Assembly: GCA_902491395.1 (NCBI GenBank)
Contig: CABUHO010000015.1
Location: 1-53,140, forward strand
Direction: 5' to 3'
DNA: 53,140 nt
Origin: an uncultured Collinsella sp.
GTDB lineage: Bacteria; Actinomycetota; Coriobacteriia; Coriobacteriales; Coriobacteriaceae
The position numbers and the translations under genes are program-made. Positions 16,824 to 24,294 of the stretch are shown one piece after another; position 1 is the stretch's first letter; each line of letters starts with the position of its first letter. The notes beneath the pieces are model-generated. The model was not told the DNA's origin, ran no database searches, and worked only from the letters and a program-made list of their open reading frames with translations.

Positions 16824-16844
16824 AGAGGAGTTTTGGGATGTAAA
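16824..16844 (+). other. SD followed by ATG-TAA start-stop
   Basis: A strong SD (GAGAGGAG, 16824-16831) is followed by ATG TAA at 16839-16844. No reading frame follows. It may be the remnant of a lost gene or a ribosome-binding minimal element in a leader. It could also be chance. Confidence 0.3.
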
Positions 16845-16870
16845 AGCTATCTCAACATGGGGTTTTACAA

Positions 16871-17503
16871 CTACAGCGTGCCCTCCTGACGAGCCTGCTC
16901 AATCTCTTCGAGGGCCTCGGCAGGGGTGAACGAGCAGGCGCCGTCGCCGGGCTTGACCACCTGGATGTCGTCGCCGGTATGAACCTCTCCGCCCTTTAGT
17001 ACCACGCCAAAAACGCCCTCGTGGGGAAAGACGCAGTCGCCGGCGAGATAGTAGATGGCACAGCGTGTGTGGCAGACCTTGCCGATTTGGCTGATTTCGA
17101 CAAGCACCTCGCTGCCAAGCTTGAGCTGCGTGCCCAAGGGGAGCGAGAGTAGATTGATGCCTTGCGTGGTGAAATTCTCCCCAAAGTCACCCTGGCGCAC
17201 ATCGAGTCCGCGGGCCTGCGCCGTCTGGATGGACTCTGCGGCCAAAAAGGAAACCTGACGGTGCCAATGCCCGGCGTGTGCGTCGGAGGCGAGGCCAAAT
17301 TGCTCTATAACGGTGTCGTGTCCATCGGCGACGGGCGACTTGCGTGTGCCCTTGTGCGCCGACGTGTTGATTGAGACGATGCGGGCGGGCCTGTCGTAGG
17401 CATCGTTTGCCGTGCGTAGGGGAACGGCCGTCTGTGCGCGTTCCGCCAGCTCGCGCTTCGCGGCATTGAGGATGGGGTTATCGGTCGGATGGTCTTGGGG
17501 CAC
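16871..17503 (-). CDS. MOSC domain protein
   Basis: This 210-residue protein has a MOSC core (about 40-205) with VSINTS, the GDFGENFTT loop and the conserved Cys in GKVCHTRCAIYYLAGDC, the position expected for sulfur or molybdenum-cofactor handling. The first 40 residues are an extra, polar N-terminal extension. The start is GTG 17503 with GAAAGG upstream. MOSC proteins act in sulfur-carrying or detoxification reactions. No molybdenum cofactor genes are nearby, so the role stays open. Confidence 0.8.
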   Translation of the reverse strand: MPQDHPTDNPILNAAKRELAERAQTAVPLRTANDAYDRPARIVSINTSAHKGTRKSPVADGHDTVIEQFGLASDAHAGHWHRQVSFLAAESIQTAQARGLDVRQGDFGENFTTQGINLLSLPLGTQLKLGSEVLVEISQIGKVCHTRCAIYYLAGDCVFPHEGVFGVVLKGGEVHTGDDIQVVKPGDGACSFTPAEALEEIEQARQEGTL

Positions 17504-17547
17504 GTGCGCGCCTTTCGTTTGAGGATGTCAATACGCTGAATCCTACA

Positions 17548-17573
17548 ACAATGGTAGGTTCATTGCCCATTGT
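17548..17573. promoter_or_regulatory. dyad in divergent promoter region
   Basis: ACAATGG (17548-17554) and CCATTGT (17567-17573) form a 7-bp dyad with a 12-nt spacer between the divergent MOSC and ATP-grasp genes. A possible promoter for the latter is TTGGGC with TAAAAT ending near 17680. Confidence 0.35.
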
Positions 17574-17737
17574 CATACAACGGTGAGCGCCGTCTTCGTG
17601 CTGGCCTTCGTGCTGGACGATTACGTCGATTGCCATAGATACGGTGGAGCTTTGGGCACCGGCGGTTTGGCACGCTAAAATAAATCAATTGCGCAAAGAC
17701 CGCCCGTTGTGTGGGCAGTTCATGATAGGAAGTTTCC

Positions 17738-18994
17738 ATGGCATTGCAGTTTACAGAGCGCGAGTTCATTCCCGTGCTGCTCGGTGGCGACATCAACGCC
17801 TATTCGGTGGCGCGCGCCTTCTACGAGGAGTACCAGGTCAAGAGTCTGGTCTTTGGCAAGTACCAGACGGGTCCCGCGTACCGCAGCCAGATTATCGACT
17901 ACACGCCCAACGTGGATATCGATACCATGCCCGTGATGCTCAGGACCGTCAACGGCATTGCCCAAGCGCATGCCGATAAGACGATTGTCCTTGTGGGCTG
18001 TGGCGATAACTATGTTGCCCTCGTGGCTCAGGCCAAGGATGCCCATGAGTTGGCGGATAATATCGTCGCGCCTTACGCTCCCTATAGCATGCTTGAGCAG
18101 TGTCAGAAGAAGGAGATCTTCTACGAGCTGTGCGAGAAGCATGGCGTGCCCTATCCGCATACCTTTACCTTCACCATGGCGATGCTCAACGCGCAAGGCG
18201 AGGCGCCTGCCGAAGTGCTCGACCAGATCGATTTTCCCTACCCGATGATTCTGAAGCCTTCTGACGGCATCATGTGGTGGCAGCACGAGTTCGAGGGCCA
18301 GAAAAAGGCTTATGAGATTGCCGACCGTGCCGAGCTGGAACAGGTCATTCGCGACTCGTATGCCAGCGGCTACACCGACGACCTGATCTTGCAGGATCGC
18401 GTGCCCGGCAACGACGAGTACATGCGCGTGCTCACCAGTTATTCCGACCGCAACGGCAAGGTGCGCATGATGTGCCTGGGTCACGTGCTGCTCGAGGAGC
18501 ATCAGCCTCACGGTGTCGGCAACCACGCCTGTATCATCACCGAGCCCAATGACGAGCTCATGGGCGGCGTGCGCAAGTTGCTCGAGGACCTTCACTTTGT
18601 GGGCTATTCCAACTTTGACGTTAAGTACGACGAGCGTGACGGCTCGTTTAAGTTCTTCGATTTCAACACGCGCCAAGGTCGCAGCAACTACTACGTCACT
18701 AACAGCGGCTTTAACGTTGCCAAGTATGTGGTGGACGAGTATGTGTTCAACCGCCCGTTTGAGCCGGAGTTTGTGACGGCGCAGGACGAGGCGCTGTGGA
18801 TGGTCGTCCCCATGGGTGTCGTCGACAAGTACGTCAAGGATCCCGAGTTGCGCGCTAAGGTGCATCGCCTGGACAAGGAAGGCAAGGGCGCCGACCCTTC
18901 GTTTATGAAGGGCGACTTTGTCTTTAACCGCTGGCTGCGCATGTGGCACACCAAGCTGCGCCACTTTAAGCTGTTTAAGACGTATTACAAGTAG
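17738..18994 (+). CDS. ATP-grasp ligase, candidate D-aspartate ligase
   Basis: This 418-residue protein is an ATP-grasp carboxylate-amine ligase: an N-terminal Rossmann-like part with VLLGGDINAYSVARAF, the ATP-binding FPYPMILKPSDG segment (about 166-178) and the metal-binding FFDFNTRQGRSNYY near residue 310. In AslFm-type proteins this fold adds D-aspartate to the side-chain amine of peptidoglycan precursors. The next gene, an aspartate racemase, would supply D-aspartate. Start ATG 17738 follows AGGAAG. Other ATP-grasp substrates remain possible, but the pairing supports the D-Asp role. Confidence 0.72.
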   Translation: MALQFTEREFIPVLLGGDINAYSVARAFYEEYQVKSLVFGKYQTGPAYRSQIIDYTPNVDIDTMPVMLRTVNGIAQAHADKTIVLVGCGDNYVALVAQAKDAHELADNIVAPYAPYSMLEQCQKKEIFYELCEKHGVPYPHTFTFTMAMLNAQGEAPAEVLDQIDFPYPMILKPSDGIMWWQHEFEGQKKAYEIADRAELEQVIRDSYASGYTDDLILQDRVPGNDEYMRVLTSYSDRNGKVRMMCLGHVLLEEHQPHGVGNHACIITEPNDELMGGVRKLLEDLHFVGYSNFDVKYDERDGSFKFFDFNTRQGRSNYYVTNSGFNVAKYVVDEYVFNRPFEPEFVTAQDEALWMVVPMGVVDKYVKDPELRAKVHRLDKEGKGADPSFMKGDFVFNRWLRMWHTKLRHFKLFKTYYK

Positions 18995-19003
18995 ATGAGT
19001 GCG

Positions 19004-19033
19004 GCGCCCGTCCGGTTTACATCGGGCGGGCGC
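19004..19033 (+). promoter_or_regulatory. hairpin between ligase and racemase genes
   Basis: An 11-bp GC stem with one G-U (19004-19014 with 19023-19033) lacks a T-run. It is followed by the 12-bp perfect palindrome GCGCAATTGCGC (19045-19056), just before the racemase SD. It may tune the relative expression of the pair. Confidence 0.4.
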
Positions 19034-19078
19034 GGGTATGATACGCGCAATTGCGCAAGCGTCACCAAGGAGGCGGCG

Positions 19079-19825
19079 ATGGAAAAGCTGGGAGTTATCG
19101 GCGGCATGGGCGCCGAGGCCACGTCGTATTACTACGACCAGGTAGTGCGTCATACGGCTGCTGCCTGCGATCAGGAACATATCGACATGGTGGTGCTCTC
19201 TAAGTCGACCATGCCCGACCGCACGCTTGCCATTAAGACCGGCGAGCATGCCAAGCTGCTAGCGACCATGAAAGAGTGTGCCCAGGCACTCGAGTCGCTG
19301 GGCTGTGCGCACATTGCCATTCCCTGCAACACGTCACACTACTTCTACGACCAGATCCAGTCGTTTACGAAGGTGCCGATTATCCACATGCCGCGTGAGT
19401 CGGTGCGCTATGCCCTTGCGGGTGCGGTGATGGGGGAGTGCGAGTTCGACCCCAACCTGAGTATGCCGGCCGAGCCGGTGCGCAAGATTGGCATCATGGG
19501 CACCGACGGAACCGTGGGCGCGGGCGTCTACGGCCGCGAATGCGAGGCTGCGGGTGTTGAGGTCGTCTATCCCAGCGAGAAACGTCAGAACGATGTGATG
19601 TCGCTTATCTACGATGATGTGAAGGCCGGACGTGAGCCCGATATGGATAAGTTCGACCGCGTGATGTGGGAGTTTGCCCGTAGCGGCTGCGACCGCGTCA
19701 TTCTGGCCTGCACCGAGCTATCGGTGCTGCAGAAGTACCGAGAGATGCCCGAGATTACCCTTGACGCCATGGACGTCCTGGTGCGCGAATCCATCATCCG
19801 CAGCGGCGCCCCCTACCGCCTCTAG
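19079..19825 (+). CDS. aspartate/glutamate racemase family protein
   Basis: This 248-residue protein has the two catalytic cysteines of the family: IPCNTSH and LACTEL. The N-terminus LGVIGGMGAEATSYYY is typical of aspartate racemase rather than glutamate racemase MurI. ATG 19079 follows AAGGAGG. It lies 84 nt after the ATP-grasp gene, which suggests it feeds D-aspartate to that ligase. It is followed by a strong terminator. Confidence 0.85.
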   Translation: MEKLGVIGGMGAEATSYYYDQVVRHTAAACDQEHIDMVVLSKSTMPDRTLAIKTGEHAKLLATMKECAQALESLGCAHIAIPCNTSHYFYDQIQSFTKVPIIHMPRESVRYALAGAVMGECEFDPNLSMPAEPVRKIGIMGTDGTVGAGVYGRECEAAGVEVVYPSEKRQNDVMSLIYDDVKAGREPDMDKFDRVMWEFARSGCDRVILACTELSVLQKYREMPEITLDAMDVLVRESIIRSGAPYRL

Positions 19826-19884
19826 TTCTCTGCCTGCCAAAAAGGGACAGGTTTATTTTGGTAGGTTTTATCTGGTGAAACAGT

Positions 19885-19921
19885 AAAGGCCTCGGCTCGT
19901 TTGGTGCGAGCCGAGGCCTTT
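19885..19921. terminator. strong bidirectional terminator
   Basis: A perfect 15-bp stem (19885-19899 with 19907-19921) with AAA/TTT base lies between the racemase gene and the convergent ECF operon. Confidence 0.88.
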
Positions 19922-19950
19922 TGCGTTGGACGGTTGCTGTCGGTGGCGAA

Positions 19951-20697
19951 CTAGAACAGGAAGCCGATGGCGATGAGGGCGATGCTGACGATGAGCACGG
20001 CGATGTCCAGGCCCTTGATGGGGTAGCGCTTGTACGAGCTGACGTGTGTACGCAGATAGAAGCCGCGCTGTTCTGCCGCCAAGGCTGTGGCATCGGTCTT
20101 GCCCACGCTCGAGATGAGCAGTGGCACGCACAGTGGCAGCATGAGCTTAAGCTTCTTGATGGGGTTCTTGGTGTCGTACTCGACGCCGCGTGCGGTCTGC
20201 GCTTCCATGATGGCGTTCATCTCCTGACCAAACACCGGAACAAAGCGCAGCGCCGTGGTAAAGGTGAAGGCATAGCGATACGGTACGTGCAGCACCTCGA
20301 CGCAGGCGTTGGCAAGGTCGTTGAGCTTGGTCACCATGAGCATGAGGATGAGTGGCAGCGCCACGCCCAGCAGGCGCAGGCAGGCCTTCGATCCTGTGAT
20401 GAAGCCCGTGTCGGTGATAAAGCCCCACACCACGTTGCCGTCGCGCATAAAGGCCAGCTGGAGCACCAGCATGATAAGCGCGAGCGGAATCAGCAACTTG
20501 AGCAGCGAGAACAGACGGTCGACGACGCCGGCATAGGCACCCAGCGCAAGGGTGAGTGCCAAAAAGCCTAGCAGCGCCACGTAGGTGTCGGACAAGAAGA
20601 TGCCGACGATGATGGCGGCGGCGAGGCCCAGTTTGACGACGGGGTTCAGGCGATGCAGCAGCGTATCGCCCGGCATGTAGTCGATGACGTTAACCAC
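19951..20697 (-). CDS. ecfT: ECF transporter T component
   Basis: This 248-residue membrane protein has about five hydrophobic segments and the ARG coupling motif in EAQTARGVEY (near residue 165), which contacts the ATPases; a second related AEQRGF motif follows. The best start is GTG 20697, because AAGGAG lies about 11 nt upstream and the frame overlaps the ATPase stop by 8 nt. It is the last gene of the operon: S, S, A-A, T. Confidence 0.85.
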   Translation of the reverse strand: MVNVIDYMPGDTLLHRLNPVVKLGLAAAIIVGIFLSDTYVALLGFLALTLALGAYAGVVDRLFSLLKLLIPLALIMLVLQLAFMRDGNVVWGFITDTGFITGSKACLRLLGVALPLILMLMVTKLNDLANACVEVLHVPYRYAFTFTTALRFVPVFGQEMNAIMEAQTARGVEYDTKNPIKKLKLMLPLCVPLLISSVGKTDATALAAEQRGFYLRTHVSSYKRYPIKGLDIAVLIVSIALIAIGFLF

Positions 20698-22441
20698 GGT
20701 GGACCATCTCCTTGGTAATGCGAACGACATCGGTGACCTCGCTCACCTGCGCAAAAGCGGGCGAGACGGAAGATGCCAGACGGCGCGAGAGTTCAATAAC
20801 CTGGGGAGGCTCCACGTAGGCACGCCGCATGAGATCGATGTTCGAGAATAGCTCGTGCGTGCGGCCGCGGTCGAGGATGCGACCGTCGGCCATTACCACA
20901 ATGCGCTCGGCAAAATCCGAGACGACTTCCATATCGTGGCAGACCATAATCACGGCGCAGCCGCGCTCGGCCATGGTGCGCACCGTTTCCATGACGGTCA
21001 TGCACTCGCGGTAATCAAGGCCGCTCGTGGGCTCGTCGAGCACGACGATCTTGGGCTCAACCACTACGACGGAGGCAAGCGCCACCATTTGTCGCTGGCC
21101 GCGCGAAAGTGAGAAAGGTGCCTCATCGGCAGGCAGGCCAAAGCGGTCGATAACAAGTTGAGCACGGCGCAGAGCCTCGGCACGGTCGATGCCGGCAAGC
21201 TCCAGGCCAAAAGCGACCTCGTCGAGTACGGTATCCTTGCAGATCTGGCGGTCGGGGTTTTGGAAGAGCGTTGCGACCTCGCGGGCAATGCGGCTCGTGG
21301 GAACGGCTGCGGTATCCAACCCCGTGACGCGCACGCTGCCCGAGGCGGGCTTAAGCAGGCCTGTGAGCAGCTTGGTGAGCGTGGTCTTGCCGGCACCGTT
21401 TTGGCCGACGATGCCCACGAGCTCGCCAGGATAGAGCGTCAGGCTTAGGTCGTGGACGGCGGCGCCGCCATTGGGATAGGCAAACTCAACGTGATCGAAG
21501 GTGAGCACGGGCTCGGCGTCCTTGGCATGAGGGCGCAACGACGGTGCATGCGGGGAGCCGGCGGGCGCCTGGGCTTCGCTGGCCGCGTGTGCGGGGTCGA
21601 CGATGCCCGAAATCAGGCGCTCGGCCTCATCGACATCCAAGCAAGGGGTACCGCTTACCAGGCCATCGGCCTCGAGGCTATTGAAGATACGCGTGACGCG
21701 AGGGCAGTCGACGCCGATGGCACGGAGCTCGTCGGTATGCGCGAAGACCTCGTGTGGTTCGCCCTGCAGCGCGATTTCGCCATGGTTGAGCACGAGCACG
21801 CGGTTGCAGTACTCCGAGAGCAGGGCGACCTTTTGCTCAACGACGACGATGGTGATTCCAAGTGCGCGGTTTGCCTCACGCAGCGTCTCGAAGACCAACG
21901 TGGAGCTGGCGGGGTCGAGTGCCGCGGTGGGCTCGTCGAGAACCAAGACGCGCGGACGCATGGCGAGGATGGCTGCGATGGCTACCTTTTGCTTCTGTCC
22001 GCCCGAGAGGGTGGCGATCTCGCGGTCGCGCAGGTCGCTGATGCCGACGGTCTCGAGCGTTTCGCTCACGCGCTGCTCGATCTGGTCGTGGGGAACGTCA
22101 AAGTTCTCGAGGCCAAAGAGCATCTCGTCCTCGACGACTGAGGCGACCATCTGCGCGTCGATATCCTGCAGCACGCTGCCGACGATTTGCGACACGTCGG
22201 TGAGCGAGGCTTCGCAGGTGTCGTGGCCGTCAACCATGACGGACCCAAAGAACGTGCCGGTGTAGTGGTGGGGCACGGCACCTGACAGGCAGGCGGCAAG
22301 CGTGGACTTGCCGGCGCCCGAGGGCCCGATGATGCCGATGAAATCTCCCTTGTTCACGCTGAGCGAGATGTGGCTGAGCGCCCGCTCGATTTGCGTGCCA
22401 TAGGAGAACGAGACATCGTCGACGTTGATGATCGTTTCCAT
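20690..22441 (-). CDS. fused double ATPase of ECF transporter
   Basis: This 583-residue protein contains two ABC ATPase domains. The first (about 1-235) has GPSGAGKST, signature LSGGQKQK and Walker B VLVLDEPTAALDP. The second (about 310-545) has GQNGAGKTT, the signature LSRGQRQ, and IVVLDEPTSGLD. It replaces separate EcfA1 and EcfA2 subunits. The linker is Ala/Pro/His-rich. The protein powers the T and S subunits encoded beside it. The start is ATG 22441 after AAAGG. Confidence 0.9.
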   Translation of the reverse strand: METIINVDDVSFSYGTQIERALSHISLSVNKGDFIGIIGPSGAGKSTLAACLSGAVPHHYTGTFFGSVMVDGHDTCEASLTDVSQIVGSVLQDIDAQMVASVVEDEMLFGLENFDVPHDQIEQRVSETLETVGISDLRDREIATLSGGQKQKVAIAAILAMRPRVLVLDEPTAALDPASSTLVFETLREANRALGITIVVVEQKVALLSEYCNRVLVLNHGEIALQGEPHEVFAHTDELRAIGVDCPRVTRIFNSLEADGLVSGTPCLDVDEAERLISGIVDPAHAASEAQAPAGSPHAPSLRPHAKDAEPVLTFDHVEFAYPNGGAAVHDLSLTLYPGELVGIVGQNGAGKTTLTKLLTGLLKPASGSVRVTGLDTAAVPTSRIAREVATLFQNPDRQICKDTVLDEVAFGLELAGIDRAEALRRAQLVIDRFGLPADEAPFSLSRGQRQMVALASVVVVEPKIVVLDEPTSGLDYRECMTVMETVRTMAERGCAVIMVCHDMEVVSDFAERIVVMADGRILDRGRTHELFSNIDLMRRAYVEPPQVIELSRRLASSVSPAFAQVSEVTDVVRITKEMVHRG

Positions 22442-22459
22442 GGATACCTTTCATAGTCA

Positions 22460-22503
22460 TTGGGGACGTTCTTACATGACTAGTCGTTTAAGAACGTCCC
22501 CAA
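22460..22503. repeat. short palindrome inside ECF operon
   Basis: Perfect 15-nt arms (22460-22474 and 22489-22503) enclose a 14-nt loop containing GACTAGTC. It lies between the first S-component gene and the ATPase gene. Confidence 0.7.
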
Positions 22504-22571
22504 GAGCTAGTTGTCTGGGACAGTCTTTGATGACGAGGCCGTGGAGTTGCGGCCCCGTCCATCATATCAGG

Positions 22572-23123
22572 CTATTTGTTGAGCACCTTGCGGAGGGGGA
22601 AGAAGAGGGCCTGGACCACAACGGCGTTGAAGACGGCAGTACCGAGCACGATGGGCACCTTGGCGAGCGCCGTGGGCAGCGCGGCACCCATGATGACGGT
22701 GCCCAGGACGGCGAAGAGGGCACCCGAAACCAGGGTGGTGAGCAGACCGGCGATGAAGGGGTTGACCTTGCTGCCGCCGATGTTTGACTTGACGAGCGCT
22801 GCCATCGTCAGCGCGCCGGCAAGCTCGGTGACAAAGTTGAGGCCAGGGATTGACGTGGTGATTTGGATAACGGCTGCCGACAGGATGCCAAAGATGGCGG
22901 CCTGGGCAAAGCTCGCCTGCGTGAGCGCGATGGCCAGAGCATAGGCGGCAATGATGAACTGCGGCTTAATGCCCGTTGCGGCAAGCGCGTTGCCCACGGT
23001 CATGTTGAGGATAAAGCCGGCGGCAAGGAGGATGGCGAGCAGGACGAGCGAGGTGATATCGAGGATGCCCTTGTTGGAGGCGGCGTTGGCAGAAATAGTA
23101 CGAGCCTGAGTGTTGGTGGCCAT
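22572..23123 (-). CDS. ECF transporter S component
   Basis: This 183-residue membrane protein has six hydrophobic segments. The first contains LVLLAILLAAGFILN.TVG, a stretch shared with the neighbouring paralogue. ECF S components bind substrate and dock on the A-A-T module. The start is ATG 23123, preceded by AAGGAG. The substrate is not recognisable from sequence, but the Trp-codon leader upstream points to tryptophan or a related compound. It is the second of two tandem S subunits. Confidence 0.78.
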   Translation of the reverse strand: MATNTQARTISANAASNKGILDITSLVLLAILLAAGFILNMTVGNALAATGIKPQFIIAAYALAIALTQASFAQAAIFGILSAAVIQITTSIPGLNFVTELAGALTMAALVKSNIGGSKVNPFIAGLLTTLVSGALFAVLGTVIMGAALPTALAKVPIVLGTAVFNAVVVQALFFPLRKVLNK

Positions 23124-23225
23124 GATGTTCTCCTTAAGGTGGGATTTGAGATAAGCGTGTCCTAGACCCCCACGAAAGGGGTTAAATCGAAAAGGGGATT
23201 AATTTTGAATAATGGAGCACGGAGA

Positions 23226-23325
23226 CGGCTTTATGAGGGGCCCAGGTTGGCGCGAAAGAGGAGCGAAGCGTACTTGGGTACGCGAGCGACGAATGAACGC
23301 CAAGATGGGGTGGCTCGTAAAGCCG
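23226..23325. repeat. long imperfect palindrome between S-component genes
   Basis: Outer arms (23226-23237 and 23314-23325) pair over 12 bp with one wobble; inner arms TTGGCG/CGCCAA and a central GCGTAC-TTGG-GTACGC hairpin (23268-23283) extend the dyad. It lies between the two S-component genes and may affect mRNA stability or stoichiometry. Confidence 0.6.
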
Positions 23326-23331
23326 AGCGGG

Positions 23332-23904
23332 TTAGTTGAGCCTAAGGGCCTTCTGGATGGGCAGGTAGAGGGCACCGACCAGGATGGCGTTAAAGACGGC
23401 GGTCATGGCGACGACAGGCAGCATGGCGGCGGCGAGCTCGCCCACCACGCCGAGCATAGCCATCTTGATGACCATGAAGATAACGCCCGAGACAAAGGTG
23501 GTCACGAAGGTGGCGACAATAGCGACAGCGGGCTTAACCTGGCCCTTCTTGCCGGCGGCGTTGACGATGGCGGCCATGAGCATGGCGGCGATGCCCTCGG
23601 CGGCAAAATCGATGAACGGCGAGGTGGTGGTGATCTGGATCACGGCGGCCGAGATGAGGCCGATGACGAGCGCCTGACCGATGTTGGGGCGCACGACCAG
23701 GATGGTGAGGCAGAAGGCCGAGATGATGAACTCGGGGCTGATCATGCCGCCCGAGATGCCCGAGATGGCCTTACCGACGGTGAAGTTGAGGATGAAGCCG
23801 GCGGCAAGCAGGATGGCGAGCAGGACGAGGGCGCGGACGTCAAGTTTGCCGCGGTCGGCGGCCTGGACGGTGCGGGGCTGGGTGGCGGTGGTGTTCTGAG
23901 ACAT
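23332..23904 (-). CDS. ECF transporter S component, paralogue
   Basis: This 190-residue membrane protein is related to the next S component along its length: the first membrane segment and the QITTTSPFIDF region match clearly, and both N-termini are polar. Tandem duplication with divergence is likely. It is the first structural gene after the Trp leader/attenuator. AAAGGA precedes ATG 23904. Two S subunits could give two specificities on one energising module. Confidence 0.78.
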   Translation of the reverse strand: MSQNTTATQPRTVQAADRGKLDVRALVLLAILLAAGFILNFTVGKAISGISGGMISPEFIISAFCLTILVVRPNIGQALVIGLISAAVIQITTTSPFIDFAAEGIAAMLMAAIVNAAGKKGQVKPAVAIVATFVTTFVSGVIFMVIKMAMLGVVGELAAAMLPVVAMTAVFNAILVGALYLPIQKALRLN

Positions 23905-23949
23905 GGTGAAAATCCTTTCGGAAGGGAAGTGCAGGAGAAAAGCGGAGGC

Positions 23950-24079
23950 GCGTGATGCGAATGCGATCGGGCTCGAGATAGAAAAAGGCCCCCGGTCGAA
24001 ACCGGAGGCCTTCCAATCACCTAGAGCACAAAAACAGGCGTGAGGGACTCACTGTCGACCGATCGTATTCGCATCACGC
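23950..24079 (-). promoter_or_regulatory. 21-nt complementary arms around the attenuator
   Basis: Bases 24059-24079, inside the leader peptide gene, are complementary to 23950-23970, which lie beyond the terminator. Twenty of 21 positions pair, with one A-C mismatch. The read-through transcript could therefore fold into a long stem that encloses the terminator. Confidence 0.65.
23981..24012 (-). terminator. attenuator terminator of ECF operon
   Basis: On the minus strand a 12-bp stem with a UUCG loop is followed by TTTTTC. It lies about 40 nt after the leader peptide stop and about 75 nt before the first S-component gene. Confidence 0.85.
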
Positions 24080-24117
24080 CACCACCAGTTGTTGAGAGAC
24101 TTCATCGTGTTCTTCAT
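24049..24117 (-). CDS. Trp-rich leader peptide
   Basis: A 22-codon frame begins ATG 24117 after AGGAG (8-nt spacing) and contains three consecutive Trp codons (NNWWWRD, codons 11-13). It ends with TGA at 24049-24051. It is followed by a terminator upstream of the ECF operon. Stalling on Trp codons when charged tRNA-Trp is scarce is the classic attenuation signal; a candidate competing stem is GGCGTGA with TCACGCC (about 24074-24080 with 24037-24043). A transporter is a plausible target of tryptophan limitation. Confidence 0.8.
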   Translation of the reverse strand: MKNTMKSLNNWWWRDANTIGRQ

Positions 24118-24175
24118 GTTGGTGGCTCCTTTCGTGATGCCGTGGCGCGGTCGCACCTAGTTGCTGTTGCGCTGC

Positions 24176-24184
24176 ACTATAGCA
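24176..24184 (-). promoter_or_regulatory. extended -10 promoter of leader
   Basis: On the minus strand TGCTATAGT forms an extended -10, about 60 nt upstream of the leader peptide start. The -35 is weak. Further upstream lies an A/T-rich palindrome (24205-24221). Confidence 0.5.
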
Positions 24185-24245
24185 CAGCAAAGTGTGTGCG
24201 GGGATATCTTTTTTAAAAAGATTTCAGCGGTGTTTCCCGCTGGTC

Positions 24246-24282
24246 AAAAAGCGGGCGGGACGAACCGTGCCATCCCGCCCGC
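24246..24282 (-). terminator. terminator after C69 dipeptidase gene
   Basis: On the minus strand a 10-bp GC stem (24273-24282 with 24251-24260) is followed by five T residues, 13 nt after the stop codon. Confidence 0.85.
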
Positions 24283-24294
24283 ACCAGTGAGGGA

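Noticed and set aside
17720..19249. 509-codon frame on the minus strand opposite the ATP-grasp gene
   Set aside because: It has low-complexity Val/His/Leu composition typical of antisense shadow frames, and the plus-strand gene has clear ATP-grasp motifs.
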